This document shows positions 15,625-24,884 of a stretch of DNA of 64,000 bases, piece by piece. Under the pieces are notes generated by a model. That model ran no database searches and was not told the origin of the DNA. It was given only the letters and a program-made list of their open reading frames with translations. Positions within the stretch are counted from its first letter, which is position 1. The number at the start of each line of letters is the position of its first letter. Both the position numbers and the translations under genes were made by a program. The DNA is from Streptomyces chryseus (GTDB taxonomy: Bacteria > Actinomycetota > Actinomycetes > Streptomycetales > Streptomycetaceae), in the NCBI RefSeq assembly GCF_014650755.1, contig NZ_BMVO01000002.1, positions 124,001-188,000 on the forward strand, given 5' to 3'.

Positions 15625-16326
15625 ATGACCAACCAGGCCCGGGGGCTGCACGCCCAGCTGCTGGAAAGCCTCGGTCCCGCGATCACCGCCGGTGAGTACC
15701 CGCCCGGCAGCGTGTTGCGTACGGACGAGCTCGCCCAGCGCTTCGACGTCTCCCGCACGGTGATCCGCGAGGCGGTCCGGGTCCTGGAGTCGATGCACCT
15801 GGTGGAGTCGCGCCGCCGGGTCGGCGTGACGGTGCGCCCCACCGAGGAGTGGAACGTCTACGACCCGCAGGTCATCCGGTGGCGGCTGGCCGGCGCCGAC
15901 CGGCCCCGCCAGCTGCGCTCGCTGACCGTGCTGCGCTCCGCCGTGGAGCCGGTGGCGGCCGGACTCGCCGCGCGGTTCGCCACACCGGAGCAGTGCGCGG
16001 CGCTCACCGAGGAGGCGCTGGGCATGGTCGCGACCTCGCGGGGCCGGCAGCTCGACGCGTACCTCGTGCACGACATCGCGTTCCACCGCGTCGTACTGCG
16101 TGCATCAGGCAACGAGATGTTCGCCCGGCTCGGCGACGTGGTGGCGGAGGTGCTCAGCGGACGCACCCGGCACCAGGTGATGTTCGAGGATCCCGACCCC
16201 GCCGCCGTCACGCTGCACGTCCAAGTCGCCGAAGCGGTACGGGAAGGAGACGCGGACCGGGCGGAACGGCTCACCCGTGAGATCGCCGTCGGCGCCCTCC
16301 AGGAGCTCGACGTCCTCGCCCCGTGA
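15625..16326 (+). CDS. gntR: GntR-family regulator (FCD/FadR type) of gluconate use
   Basis: A 233-residue regulator. Residues about 8-75 are the winged helix (RTDELAQRFDVSRTVIREAVRVLESMHLVESRRRVGVTV). Residues about 95-225 are the all-helical FCD effector domain with metal-site histidines in VHDIAFHRVVLRASGN and in TLHVQV. It is divergent from gntK-gntP, so it should repress them until gluconate or 6-phosphogluconate binds. Two palindromic operators lie in the shared intergenic region. The transcript is probably leaderless. Confidence 0.93.
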   Translation: MTNQARGLHAQLLESLGPAITAGEYPPGSVLRTDELAQRFDVSRTVIREAVRVLESMHLVESRRRVGVTVRPTEEWNVYDPQVIRWRLAGADRPRQLRSLTVLRSAVEPVAAGLAARFATPEQCAALTEEALGMVATSRGRQLDAYLVHDIAFHRVVLRASGNEMFARLGDVVAEVLSGRTRHQVMFEDPDPAAVTLHVQVAEAVREGDADRAERLTREIAVGALQELDVLAP

Positions 16327-16424
16327 GCGCCCGGAATGTCCGCCCCATTATCCTTTTGTTCGTTCTGAATCAACTCTCTGAACACTCTTGACGCTTGCGT
16401 GTCCGACATCCGAGCATTCTCCGC

Positions 16425-17153
16425 ATGGTCTTGTCAGACAGCCGGACAGGTGGCGGAGCTCCCCGGCGCATCAGCGCGATGGAAGCCGTCCTGGGGCACC
16501 TCCGGGACGCCATCGAGCGGGGAGAGCTCGCCGTCGGCGAGAAGCTCCCCACCGAGGCCGAGCTCGGCAGGCGCTTCGAGGTGAGCCGCTCCGTCGTACG
16601 CGAGGCGCTGCGCGCCCTCCAGGCGCTCGGCCTCACGGTGTCCCGGGCCGGCAAGGGTACGTACGTCGCGGCCAGCGGCCCCGACCAGAACCCGATCTTC
16701 GGCTCGTACTCCGCCCGCGACCTGCTCGAAGTGCGACGGCACGTCGAGATCCCCGTCGCGGGTTACGCTGCTGTCCGGCGCACGCGGGACGACGTGGACC
16801 TGCTGACGCACCTGATCGGGAAGATGGAGCAGGAGCCCGACCCCACCGCCTGGGTGGCGCTGGACACGCTCTTCCACATCTCCGTCGCCCAAGCGTCCGG
16901 CAATCCCGTCTTCCACAAGATCATCGAAGAGATAAGGGACGCCCTCGCCCGGCAGTCCACCTTCCTGAACCAACTCGGGGACCGGCGACGCCAGTCGGAC
17001 CTCGAGCACCGGGCCCTCGTGGAGGCGATCGTCGGCGGCTCAGAGGGAGCGGCGGTGCAGGCCATGGCCGCTCACCTCGAACACGTCGAGATCACCCTCA
17101 ACACCATCGTGCGGCCCGGTACCGCACAGCACCCCCCAAATGAAGGCGAATAA
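16425..17153 (+). CDS. GntR-family regulator (FadR/FCD type) upstream of an amino-acid permease
   Basis: A 242-residue regulator. The winged helix spans about residues 18-80 (EKLPTEAELGRRFEVSRSVVREALRALQALGLTVSRAGKGTYV). The FCD domain follows, with DTLFHISVAQASGNPVFHKI and AVQAMAAHLEHVE carrying the usual ligand histidines. ATG 16425 is chosen because the transcript appears to start close to it; TTGACG at 16388 could be the -35. The permease gene starts six bases after its stop, so the two form an operon and the regulator probably senses the transported amino acid. A TTGTCAGACAG site overlaps codons 3-6. Confidence 0.88.
   Translation: MVLSDSRTGGGAPRRISAMEAVLGHLRDAIERGELAVGEKLPTEAELGRRFEVSRSVVREALRALQALGLTVSRAGKGTYVAASGPDQNPIFGSYSARDLLEVRRHVEIPVAGYAAVRRTRDDVDLLTHLIGKMEQEPDPTAWVALDTLFHISVAQASGNPVFHKIIEEIRDALARQSTFLNQLGDRRRQSDLEHRALVEAIVGGSEGAAVQAMAAHLEHVEITLNTIVRPGTAQHPPNEGE
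16431..16441. promoter_or_regulatory. FadR/GntR-like palindrome at the start of its own gene
   Basis: TTGTCAGACAG contains TGTC-A-GACA and fits TNGT-N3-ACN. It lies within the first codons of the regulator gene, close to the probable transcription start, where binding would block the promoter or elongation. Confidence 0.35.
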
Positions 17154-17158
17154 ACAGC

Positions 17159-18619
17159 ATGAGCGACCGCATCCTCCCTGCGGCCCCCGCCGGTCCCGCC
17201 GATCCCGTGTCGACATCCCCACATGTCGACGCGGGTGACGAGGGTTACAGCAAGGACCTGAAGTCCCGCCACATCAGCATGATCGCCATCGGCGGAGCGA
17301 TAGGCACCGGCCTGTTCCTCGGCGCCGGTGGCCGCATGGCCGGAGCAGGCCCCTCGCTGGCCATCGCGTACGCCGTCTGCGGCGTCTTCGCCTTCTTCGT
17401 GGTCCGCGCGCTCGGTGAGCTCGTGCTCTACCGGCCGTCCTCGGGCGCGTTCGTCTCGTACGCCCGCGAGTTCATGGGCGAGAAGGGCGCCTTCGCCGCC
17501 GGCTGGCTGTACTTCCTCAACTGGTCGACCACCGCCGTGGCGGACATCACAGCGGCGGCGACCTACGCCCACTTCTGGGCCATGTTCAGCGACGTACCGC
17601 AGTGGATCCTCGCGCTGATCGCCCTCGCCGTCGTCCTCACCGCGAACCTCATCTCGGTGAAGTACTTCGGCGAGATGGAGTTCTGGTTCGCCATCGTCAA
17701 GGTCGCCGCCCTGGTCGTCTTCATGGCCATCGGCATCTACCTGGTCGCCACCCAGCACCAGCTCGACGGCCACACGCCCGGCTTCTCCACCATCAGCGAC
17801 GGCGGCGGCCTGTTCCCCGTCGGCATGCTGCCGATGCTCCTGGTCATCCAGGGCGTCGTCTTCGCCTACGCGTCGGTCGAGCTGTGCGGCGTCGCCGCGG
17901 GCGAGACGAAGAACCCCGAGAAGATCATGCCGAAGGCGATCAACTCGATCATGTGGCGCGTCGGCCTCTTCTACGTCGGATCCGTCATCCTGCTCGCGCT
18001 GCTGCTCCCGTACACGGCGTACTCCGGTGACGAGAGCCCCTTCGTCACCGTCATGAACAAGCTCGGCGTGCCGGGCGCGGCGGACGTCATGAACCTCGTC
18101 GTCCTGACCGCGGCCCTCTCCAGCCTGAACTCCGGCCTGTACTCCACCGGCCGCATCCTGCGCTCGATGGCGCTCTCGGGCTCCGCGCCGAAGTTCACCG
18201 GCCGCATGAACAAGGGCCAGGTGCCGTACGGCGGCATCCTGCTGACCGCCGGCTTCGGTGTCCTGGGCGTCGGCCTCAACTACCTCATGCCGGGCGAGGC
18301 CTTCGAGATCGTCCTGAACTTCGCGTCGATCGGCATCCTCGGCACCTGGGGCATGATCATGCTCTGCTCGCTGCTGTTCTGGCACCGCTCGAAGGACGGC
18401 CGGGTCACCCGCCCCGCGTACCGCCTCCCGTGGGCCCCGTACACGCAGATCGTCACGCTGTTCTTCCTCGCCTCCGTGGTCGTCCTGATGTGGTGGGGCG
18501 GCGGCGTCGGCCGGACGACCGTGATGTGCCTCCCGCTGATCGCGGCGGCGCTGGTCGGCGGCTGGTACGTGGTCCGGGGGCGCGTGGCCGCCCTCGCGGC
18601 CCAGCGCGAAACCCTCTGA
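17159..18619 (+). CDS. Amino acid permease, AnsP/GabP-like
   Basis: A 486-residue APC transporter with 12 hydrophobic segments. Diagnostic stretches are SRHISMIAIGGAIGTGLFLGAG (helix 1), GELVLYRPSSGAFVSYAREFMGEKGAFAAGWLYFLNW, and the consensus VFAYASVELCGVAAGETKNPEK in helix 6. The amino acid transporter family of AnsP, GabP and LysP imports asparagine, GABA or basic amino acids with protons. From recollection it is closest to the actinobacterial asparagine permeases, but the substrate is not proven by sequence. It is transcribed with the GntR-type regulator just upstream and ends at a strong hairpin. Confidence 0.9.
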   Translation: MSDRILPAAPAGPADPVSTSPHVDAGDEGYSKDLKSRHISMIAIGGAIGTGLFLGAGGRMAGAGPSLAIAYAVCGVFAFFVVRALGELVLYRPSSGAFVSYAREFMGEKGAFAAGWLYFLNWSTTAVADITAAATYAHFWAMFSDVPQWILALIALAVVLTANLISVKYFGEMEFWFAIVKVAALVVFMAIGIYLVATQHQLDGHTPGFSTISDGGGLFPVGMLPMLLVIQGVVFAYASVELCGVAAGETKNPEKIMPKAINSIMWRVGLFYVGSVILLALLLPYTAYSGDESPFVTVMNKLGVPGAADVMNLVVLTAALSSLNSGLYSTGRILRSMALSGSAPKFTGRMNKGQVPYGGILLTAGFGVLGVGLNYLMPGEAFEIVLNFASIGILGTWGMIMLCSLLFWHRSKDGRVTRPAYRLPWAPYTQIVTLFFLASVVVLMWWGGGVGRTTVMCLPLIAAALVGGWYVVRGRVAALAAQRETL

Positions 18620-18666
18620 CCCCACCGCACGCGCCCCCGCGCGCCGGACGGGCCTGAGGCCCACCA

Positions 18667-18710
18667 CGCCGACGCGGCTCCTCCGGGAGCCGCGTCGGCG
18701 CCGGCGTTTT
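18667..18710 (+). terminator. Intrinsic-type terminator after the permease gene
   Basis: A perfect 15-bp stem (18667-18681 with 18686-18700) and TCCG loop, followed by a short GC stretch and TTTT at 18707-18710. Confidence 0.75.
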
Positions 18711-18811
18711 CCGGGGCCATGGGCCCCCGGCCCGCGTTCGCGTGTTCGGCGGCGCGTTACGGCCCCACGCGTCGCTTCCGGACGCCGACCGGAATCCGCA
18801 CGCCGCGCGCG

Positions 18812-19573
18812 TCACCCCGGCCCGCGTCCCGGAACCGCCGCCCGTGCCCCGGGCGGCGGCGGGCCGGGGGAGCGGACCGCCCCCAGCCGCGCCTGGGCCG
18901 CGGCCAGCACCATCTCCAGCGCCGCCGGGTACCCGCTGCGCCCCATCTCCGCCACCAGCACCGGAGCGGTCGCGGCGATGTGCGGATGGCTCTGGGCCGG
19001 CAGCCGCGCGTACGTCCCCCGCCACGCCCCCTCCTCCGCCTCCCGCGCCCCCGCCGGCAGCGCCAGCGTCGCCGCGTCGAGCGCCGCGAACGACAGCGTC
19101 TGGTCCACGAAGACGTGGTAGACCCGTACCGCCTCCGCGTCCGGGAAGCCCGCCCCGCGCAGGATTCCGAGGATCGTCTCCACCGCCTGGATCTCGTACG
19201 CCCGCCCCGTCACCCGCGCGCAGGTCAGCAACGCCGCCTGCGGATGCGCCTGGTAGTCGGCGTGCATCATCAGCCCCAGCGTGCGCAGATCGGCCCGCCA
19301 CGCGCCGGTCGGCCGAAAGCGCCGCAGCGTACGCCCGATGAGCTCGTCGGCGACCGCGAGCAGCAGGTCGTCCGTGTCCCGGAAGTACCGGTAGAGGGCG
19401 CTCGGATCGGCCCCCAGCGACGCCCCGAGCCGCCGCACCGTGAGCGCGCCCGCCCCGTGCTCGCCGATCAGCCGCAGCGCCGTGTCCACGATCAGCCGCT
19501 CCGACAGCACCGTGCCCTGCTTGGTGGGCCGCCTGCGCCGCCGCCCCTCCTCCGGCACCACTCGCTCGCTCAT
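18812..19573 (-). CDS. TetR-family regulator with C-terminal TetR_C domain
   Basis: A 253-residue regulator. An Arg-rich N-terminus is followed by the helix-turn-helix at about residues 25-70 (LTVRRLGASLGADPSALYRYFRDTDDLLLAV). The ligand domain (about 90-225) includes LRTLGLMMHADYQAHPQAALL and YHVFVDQTLSFAALDAATLALP, typical of the TetR_C_1 tail. The C-terminus is a proline-rich, probably disordered stretch. It is divergent from a permease-amidohydrolase operon and probably represses it. The ligand is unknown. Confidence 0.88.
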   Translation of the reverse strand: MSERVVPEEGRRRRRPTKQGTVLSERLIVDTALRLIGEHGAGALTVRRLGASLGADPSALYRYFRDTDDLLLAVADELIGRTLRRFRPTGAWRADLRTLGLMMHADYQAHPQAALLTCARVTGRAYEIQAVETILGILRGAGFPDAEAVRVYHVFVDQTLSFAALDAATLALPAGAREAEEGAWRGTYARLPAQSHPHIAATAPVLVAEMGRSGYPAALEMVLAAAQARLGAVRSPGPPPPGARAAVPGRGPG

Positions 19574-19589
19574 GGCCCGCACGTTATGA

Positions 19590-19600
19590 CAACACCGTTG
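19590..19600. promoter_or_regulatory. Short inverted repeat overlapping the permease -35 (possible TetR operator)
   Basis: CAAC-acc-GTTG in the 99-bp region between the TetR gene and the permease. It overlaps the first bases of the proposed -35. The arms are only four bases, so this is weak evidence. Confidence 0.25.
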
Positions 19601-19627
19601 ACCTGGAAACCCCCCGCGGAGTTCGAT
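19598..19627 (+). promoter_or_regulatory. Candidate promoter of the permease-amidohydrolase operon
   Basis: TTGACC and TTCGAT with an 18-base spacer, about 45 bp before the permease start and upstream of its AAGGAG site. Confidence 0.45.
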
Positions 19628-19672
19628 GTGCCGCCATCGGGGCCGTCCGGCCCCCCGGTGAAGGAGCGAGCG

Positions 19673-21148
19673 ATGACACCGCCGAAGACGCCGTACGGCG
19701 GCGAACCACCCCCGCGGTCCACCCTCACCAGGTCCCTCGGCGTCATGGACGGCTTCGCCATCGCCGCCTCCAGCACGGCGGCCACCACCAGCATCGGCAT
19801 CGGCCTGGGCGTCACCGCGGGCGTCGTCGGCCTGCACCTGCCGATCATCATGCTGCTCGCCTTCCTGCCCGTCCTCGGCATCGCGAGCGCCTACGCCCGG
19901 CTCAACCGGTCCGAACCCAACATGGGCAGCGGCTACGTCTGGGTGGGGCGCTCCCTCAGCCCCTGGCTCGGCTTCCTCGTCGGCTGGATCGGCCTCGTCG
20001 CCACGGTCGTCTTCCTCTCCTACACGACCGCCGTCACCGGCTCCGCACTCCTCCAGCTCGCCCGCCTCGCGGGCCTGGACGCCGTGGCGGGGCTCACCCC
20101 GGACCCCGACTCCACCGCCCAGTCCACCGCGCTCGGCATCCTCGTCCTCGTCGCCGTCACGCTCACCGCCGTCACCGGCCTGCGCTCCGCCGCCAACCTC
20201 CAGAAGTACCTGCTGGTCTTCGAGTACGCCGTCCTGCTCGCCTTCTGCGGCTACGGCCTCGTCGTCGGCCCGCACCCCTTCAGCCTCGACTGGCTGAACC
20301 CCTTCACCATCCCCTCCGGCCAGGCCCTCGCCCAGGGACTGATCCTGTCGGTCTTCTGCTACTGGGGCTTCGAGTCCTCCTTCAGCGTCAACGAGGAGGT
20401 GCGCGACCCGGCGGACGCCTCCAAGGCCGGACTGATCACGCTCTTCACCATGCTGGGCCTCTTCCTGCTCGGCTCGTTCGCCTTCCAGCGCGTGCTGTCC
20501 CAGGACGAACTGGCCGGCAACGGCGCCCAGGGCCTCGCCTTCCTCGGCGACCGGCTCGCCGACCAGCCGCTCGCCGCCCTCCCGCTGATCGCGCTCACCT
20601 TCTCCGCCGTCGCCTCGCTCCAGGCCGGTGTCATCCCCACCGTGCGCGGCATGTTCGCGATGAGCCGCGACCGCACGATGGGCCCGCTCTGGGCGCGGAT
20701 CAGCCCCCGCCACGGGACACCGGCGGCCGGCACGCTCGCGATCGGCGCGATCGCCGCCGCCGTCGCGGTCCTCTCCCTGGTCCTGCCGAAGATCGGCGAC
20801 GTCATCCTGGCCTCGGTGAACGCGATCGGCGTCGTCGTCTCCCTCTACTACGCCCTCATCGCGCTCGCCGCCGCCGCGCGCTTCCGCGCGCGACCGCTCA
20901 CCGTCGTCGTCCCGGTGCTCAGCGCGGCCGTCCTGCTCGCCCTCGGCGGTTACCTCTGCTGGACCTTCTACACCTCGGCCGACCACTTCGAAGTCAGCCC
21001 CGACAACGGCTGGTTCATGCTCGCGTGCCCCGCCGTGATGCTGTTGACCGGGATCATGGCCGCGGCCTGGGCGAAGTGGGTGCGCAAGTCCCCGTACTTC
21101 GTCACCGGACGCGGCACCGACCCCGACGCGGTCCCGCTGACCGCCTGA
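19673..21148 (+). CDS. APC-superfamily permease
   Basis: A 491-residue transporter with about 12 hydrophobic segments. STLTRSLGVMDGFAIAASSTAATTSIGIGLG is a typical first APC helix, MGSGYVWVGRSLSPWLGFLVGWIGL matches helices 2-3, and CYWGFESSFSVNEEVRDP is the helix-6 motif. ATG 19673 has AAGGAG just upstream. The amidohydrolase gene follows after 48 bp, so the pair probably imports and then hydrolyses one N-substituted compound. The substrate is unknown. Confidence 0.88.
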   Translation: MTPPKTPYGGEPPPRSTLTRSLGVMDGFAIAASSTAATTSIGIGLGVTAGVVGLHLPIIMLLAFLPVLGIASAYARLNRSEPNMGSGYVWVGRSLSPWLGFLVGWIGLVATVVFLSYTTAVTGSALLQLARLAGLDAVAGLTPDPDSTAQSTALGILVLVAVTLTAVTGLRSAANLQKYLLVFEYAVLLAFCGYGLVVGPHPFSLDWLNPFTIPSGQALAQGLILSVFCYWGFESSFSVNEEVRDPADASKAGLITLFTMLGLFLLGSFAFQRVLSQDELAGNGAQGLAFLGDRLADQPLAALPLIALTFSAVASLQAGVIPTVRGMFAMSRDRTMGPLWARISPRHGTPAAGTLAIGAIAAAVAVLSLVLPKIGDVILASVNAIGVVVSLYYALIALAAAARFRARPLTVVVPVLSAAVLLALGGYLCWTFYTSADHFEVSPDNGWFMLACPAVMLLTGIMAAAWAKWVRKSPYFVTGRGTDPDAVPLTA

Positions 21149-21196
21149 CCATCCGCCACCTCCCACCCATCCGCACCTGCCGAAGGAACCCGCACC

Positions 21197-22846
21197 ATGC
21201 GCCACCACCCCGCCGACCTGGTCCTCACCGGCGGCCCCGTCCTCACCCTGGACGCCGCCCGCAGCCGCGCCACCACGGTCGCCGTCACCGACGGCCGGAT
21301 CACCGCCGTGGGCCACGACGAGGTACGCGACCTCGTCGGTCCCAGGACCGAAGTCGTCGACCTCGCCGGCAAGCTGCTCCTCCCCGGCTTCCAGGACGCC
21401 CACGTCCACCCGGTCGCGGCCGGCCTGGAGCTCGCCCAGTGCGACCTGACCTCCGTCCGCACGGCCGCCGAGACGCTCGCCGCCGTACGGGCGTACGCCG
21501 ACGCCCACCCCGACCGGGAGTGGATCACGGGCGGCGGCTGGTCCATGGAGGCGTTCGCGGGCGGCAGCCCGACCAAGGACCTGCTCGACGCGGTCGTCCC
21601 CGACCGGCCCGTCTACCTGCCCAACCGCGACCACCACGGCGCCTGGTGCAACAGCCGCGCCCTCGCCCTCGCCGGCATCGACCGCACCACCCCCGACCCC
21701 GCCGACGGCCGCATCGAACGCGCCGCCGACGGCACCGGCGAGCCCACCGGCCTCCTCCAGGAGGGCGCCATGGAACTGGTCGCCCGCCACACCCCGCCCT
21801 CCACGCCCGCCGACCGGCTCGCCGCCCTCCTGCGCGCCCAGCGGCTGCTCCACTCGCACGGCGTGACCGCCTGGCAGGACGCCATCGTCGGCACCTTCGG
21901 ATCGATGGACGACCCCGCCGACGCCTACCTCACGGCCGCCCGCGACGGCACGCTCACCGCCCGCGTCACCGGCGCCCTGTGGTGGGACCGCGAGCGCGGC
22001 GCCGAGCAGATACCCGCGCTCGTCGCGCGCCGCGAGGAACTGAGCCACGGCCGGTTCCGCGCCACAACCGTGAAGATCATGGTGGACGGAGTCGCCGAGA
22101 CCGGCACCGCCGCGCTCCTCACCCCGTACCTGGACGGCTGCGGATGCCCCACGGCCAACCGCGGCACCAGCTTCATCGCCCCCGCCGACCTGCGCCGGTA
22201 CGTCACCGCACTGGACGCCCTCGGATTCCAGTGCCACTTCCACGCCCTCGGCGACCGCGCCGTCCGCGACGCCCTGGACGCCGTCGAGGCCGCCCGCGCC
22301 GCCAACGGATGGCGCGACACCCGCCCGCACCTCGCCCACCTCCAGATCGTCCACCCCGACGACATCCCCCGCTTCCGGCACCTGGGCGCCACCGCCAACA
22401 TCCAGCCGCTGTGGGCCGCGCACGAACCGCAGATGGACGAGCTGACCATCCCCTTCCTCGGGCCCGAACGGGCCGGCCACCAGTACCCCTTCGCCGCGCT
22501 GCTGCGCTCCGGCGCCACCCTCGCGGCCGGCAGCGACTGGCCCGTCAGCAGCCCCGAACCGCTGCTCGGCGTCCACACCGCCGTCAACCGCGTCGAACCC
22601 GGCAGCTCCGCCCCCGTGTTCCTCCCCGACCAGCGCATCGGCCTCACCGACGCCCTCGCCGCATACACGGCGGGCTCCGCCCACGTGAACCACCTCGACG
22701 ACACCGGCAGCGTCCGCGCCGGCGCCCTGGCCGACCTGGTGGTCCTGGACCGCGACCCGTACGCCGCGCCGCCCGAGGAGATCGCCGAGACCCGGGTGGC
22801 CCGTACCTACGTGGCCGGACAGTTGGTCTACGACGCGGGTCTGTAG
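21197..22846 (+). CDS. Metal-dependent amidohydrolase, YtcJ/NfdA-like
   Basis: A 549-residue amidohydrolase_3 protein. [13 protein letters not shown] holds the HxH metal pair, [11 protein letters not shown] and [12 protein letters not shown] hold the later histidines, and [19 protein letters not shown] holds the catalytic aspartate region. [17 protein letters not shown] is the C-terminal beta-sandwich of the family. Characterised relatives include N-substituted formamide deformylase. Cytoplasmic. It is transcribed after a permease and under a divergent TetR regulator. The substrate is inferred to be an amide or formamide. Confidence 0.9.
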   Translation: MRHHPADLVLTGGPVLTLDAARSRATTVAVTDGRITAVGHDEVRDLVGPRTEVVDLAGKLLLPGFQDAHVHPVAAGLELAQCDLTSVRTAAETLAAVRAYADAHPDREWITGGGWSMEAFAGGSPTKDLLDAVVPDRPVYLPNRDHHGAWCNSRALALAGIDRTTPDPADGRIERAADGTGEPTGLLQEGAMELVARHTPPSTPADRLAALLRAQRLLHSHGVTAWQDAIVGTFGSMDDPADAYLTAARDGTLTARVTGALWWDRERGAEQIPALVARREELSHGRFRATTVKIMVDGVAETGTAALLTPYLDGCGCPTANRGTSFIAPADLRRYVTALDALGFQCHFHALGDRAVRDALDAVEAARAANGWRDTRPHLAHLQIVHPDDIPRFRHLGATANIQPLWAAHEPQMDELTIPFLGPERAGHQYPFAALLRSGATLAAGSDWPVSSPEPLLGVHTAVNRVEPGSSAPVFLPDQRIGLTDALAAYTAGSAHVNHLDDTGSVRAGALADLVVLDRDPYAAPPEEIAETRVARTYVAGQLVYDAGL

Positions 22847-22848
22847 AG

Positions 22849-22880
22849 CGAGTACGGTGCGGTTACGGTGCCCGTACTCG
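22849..22880. promoter_or_regulatory. Inverted repeat upstream of the mycothiol-dependent dehydrogenase gene
   Basis: Nine-base arms CGAGTACGG (22849-22857) and CCGTACTCG (22872-22880) are perfect complements with 14 bases between. TACGGTGC also occurs twice as a direct repeat inside. It lies just after the amidohydrolase stop and 25 bases before the start codon. It could be an operator or a leader hairpin. Confidence 0.4.
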
Positions 22881-22904
22881 ACGCGCGCGGAAGGAAGTTC
22901 GCCC

Positions 22905-23993
22905 ATGACACAGCAGGTCCGAGGGGTAATCGCACCGGGGAGGAACGAACCGGTGCGCGTGGAGACGATCCTCGTCCCGGACCCGGGGCCCGGCGAGGCC
23001 GTCGTGCGGATCCAGGCGTGCGGCGTGTGCCACACCGACCTGCACTACAAGCAGGGCGGCATCAACGACGACTTCCCCTTCCTCCTCGGCCACGAGGCGG
23101 CGGGCATCGTCGAGTCGGTCGGGGGTGACGTCACCGACGTCGCCCCCGGCGACTTCGTCGTCCTCAACTGGCGTGCCGTGTGCGGCCGCTGCCGGGCCTG
23201 CCTGCGCGGCCGTCCGCAGTACTGCTTCGACACCCACAACGCCCGCCAGAAGATGACCCTCCTCGACGGCACCGAACTGTCCCCGGCGCTCGGCATCGGG
23301 GCGTTCGCCGAGAAGACGCTGGTCGCGGCCGGCCAGTGCACGAAGGTCGACCCCGAGGTCTCGCCCGCCGTGGCGGGCCTGCTCGGCTGCGGCGTCATGG
23401 CGGGCATCGGCGCCGCCCTCAACACCGGACAGGTCGGCCGCGGCGACTCGGTCGCCGTCATCGGCTGCGGCGGCGTCGGCGACGCGGCCGTCGTGGGAGC
23501 CAGGCTCGCGGGCGCGGCGAAGATCATCGCGGTCGACATCGACGACCGCAAGCTGGAGGCCGCCCGCACCATGGGCGCCACCCACACCGTGAACTCCCGC
23601 TCCACCGACCCCGTCGAGGCGATCCGCGAGCTCACCGGCGGATTCGGCGCCGACGTCGTCATCGAGGCGGTGGGCCGCCCCGAGACGTACAAGCAGGCGT
23701 TCTACGCCCGCGACCTGGCCGGCACCGTCGTCCTCGTCGGCGTCCCGACCCCCGACATGCGGCTCGACCTCCCGCTCATCGACGTCTTCGGCCGCGGCGG
23801 CTCCCTCAAGTCCTCCTGGTACGGCGACTGCCTGCCCTCCCGCGACTTCCCGATGCTCGTCGACCTGCACCAGCAGGGCCGCATCGACCTCGCCGCGTTC
23901 GTCACCGAGACCATCGGGCTGGCCGACGTCGAGAAGGCGTTCGCGCGCATGCACGAGGGCGACGTACTGCGCTCGGTGGTGGAGTTCGCATGA
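22905..23993 (+). CDS. mscR: S-(hydroxymethyl)mycothiol dehydrogenase (mycothiol-dependent formaldehyde dehydrogenase)
   Basis: A 362-residue zinc alcohol dehydrogenase. [15 protein letters not shown] and [12 protein letters not shown] supply the catalytic zinc ligands; [15 protein letters not shown] is the structural-zinc loop. [22 protein letters not shown] is the NAD-binding Rossmann turn. Length and sequence match the actinobacterial AdhE2/MscR group, which oxidises the adduct of formaldehyde and mycothiol to S-formylmycothiol with NAD and also reduces S-nitrosomycothiol. ATG 22905 has GGAAGGAAG upstream. The MBL-fold gene overlaps it by four bases. mshC, encoded 15 kb away, makes a mycothiol precursor. 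Confidence 0.93.
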   Translation: MTQQVRGVIAPGRNEPVRVETILVPDPGPGEAVVRIQACGVCHTDLHYKQGGINDDFPFLLGHEAAGIVESVGGDVTDVAPGDFVVLNWRAVCGRCRACLRGRPQYCFDTHNARQKMTLLDGTELSPALGIGAFAEKTLVAAGQCTKVDPEVSPAVAGLLGCGVMAGIGAALNTGQVGRGDSVAVIGCGGVGDAAVVGARLAGAAKIIAVDIDDRKLEAARTMGATHTVNSRSTDPVEAIRELTGGFGADVVIEAVGRPETYKQAFYARDLAGTVVLVGVPTPDMRLDLPLIDVFGRGGSLKSSWYGDCLPSRDFPMLVDLHQQGRIDLAAFVTETIGLADVEKAFARMHEGDVLRSVVEFA

Positions 23994-24622
23994 CCTCCGC
24001 ACGCATCGACCACCTGGTGACCTCCGGCACCTTCGCCCTCGACGGCGGCACCTGGGACGTCGACAACAACGTCTGGATCGTCGGCGACGACACCGAGGCG
24101 ATCGTCATCGACGCGGCCCACGACGCCGGTGCCATCGCCGCCGCGCTCGGCGGCCGCACCCTGCGCGCCATCGTCTGCACACACGCCCACAACGACCACA
24201 TCGACGCGGCTCCCGCCCTCGCCGAGGCCACGGGCGCGCCGATCCTGCTGCACCCCGACGACCTGCCGCTGTGGAAGCAGACCCACCCCGACCGCGCCCC
24301 CGACGGCGAGCTCGTGGACGGCGCCACCCTCACCGTCGCCGGCACGGACCTCACGGTCCTGCACACACCCGGCCACGCCCCCGGCGCCGTCTGCCTGTAC
24401 GCCCCCGGCCTGGGCACGGTCTTCACCGGCGACACCCTGTTCCAGGGAGGCCCCGGCGCTACGGGCCGTTCCTTCTCCCACTTCCCGACGATCGTCGACT
24501 CGATCCGTGACCGGCTGCTCACCCTGCCGCCGGACACCGAGGTCCGCACCGGACACGGCGCGAGCACCACCATCGGCGCGGAGGCCCCGCACCTGGAGGA
24601 GTGGATCAACAGAGGGCACTGA
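23990..24622 (+). CDS. MBL-fold hydrolase coupled to mscR
   Basis: A 210-residue glyoxalase-II-like MBL protein. [15 protein letters not shown] is the HxHxDH zinc motif; [36 protein letters not shown] and TGHGAST supply the remaining ligands. The gene begins inside the mscR stop codon (ATGA), so the two are translated together. The invariable partnership suggests hydrolysis of S-formylmycothiol to formate and mycothiol, the job S-formylglutathione hydrolase does elsewhere. This role is inferred, not visible in the motifs. Confidence 0.9.
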   Translation: MTSARIDHLVTSGTFALDGGTWDVDNNVWIVGDDTEAIVIDAAHDAGAIAAALGGRTLRAIVCTHAHNDHIDAAPALAEATGAPILLHPDDLPLWKQTHPDRAPDGELVDGATLTVAGTDLTVLHTPGHAPGAVCLYAPGLGTVFTGDTLFQGGPGATGRSFSHFPTIVDSIRDRLLTLPPDTEVRTGHGASTTIGAEAPHLEEWINRGH

Positions 24623-24627
24623 AAACA

Positions 24628-24657
24628 GAAGAACCCCCAGGTCGCTGGGGGTTCTTC
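24628..24657. terminator. Bidirectional terminator between the MBL gene and tRNA-Leu
   Basis: A perfect 13-bp stem (24628-24640 with 24645-24657) and GTCG loop. On the minus strand the stem is followed by TGTTTTC, so it can end the tRNA transcript; it also ends the mscR operon. It begins six bases after the MBL stop and stops two bases from the tRNA CCA end. Confidence 0.85.
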
Positions 24658-24659
24658 GC

Positions 24660-24747
24660 TGGTGTCCGAGGGGGGACTTGAACCCCCACGCCCGATAAAG
24701 GGCACTAGCACCTCAAGCTAGCGCGTCTGCCATTCCGCCACCCGGAC
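24660..24747 (-). tRNA. tRNA-Leu (anticodon GAG)
   Basis: On the minus strand, the acceptor arms GTCCGGG and CTCGGAC pair with one G-T. The anticodon stem CTAGC/GCTAG closes the loop TTGAGGT, giving anticodon GAG (reads CUC and CUU). A long variable arm, expected of tRNA-Leu, and GGTTCAAGTCC of the T arm are present. The 3' CCA is encoded (complement of 24660-24662). Confidence 0.95.
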
Positions 24748-24884
24748 AAGGTGTCTGTCTCACGGCCCTGGGCCGTTCCGACGTGGAAAACCATAGCAAA
24801 CATTCAGACCCCCTGATCACACCCCCTGGTGAGGCAGCGGGAGGATGAGGGGGACCACCAGCAACGCCAGTGGGAGGAAGCAGC

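Noticed and set aside
18812..23035. A 1407-codon minus-strand open frame
   Set aside because: Only its last 254 codons are the real TetR regulator (start 19573). The rest is antisense to the permease and amidohydrolase genes.
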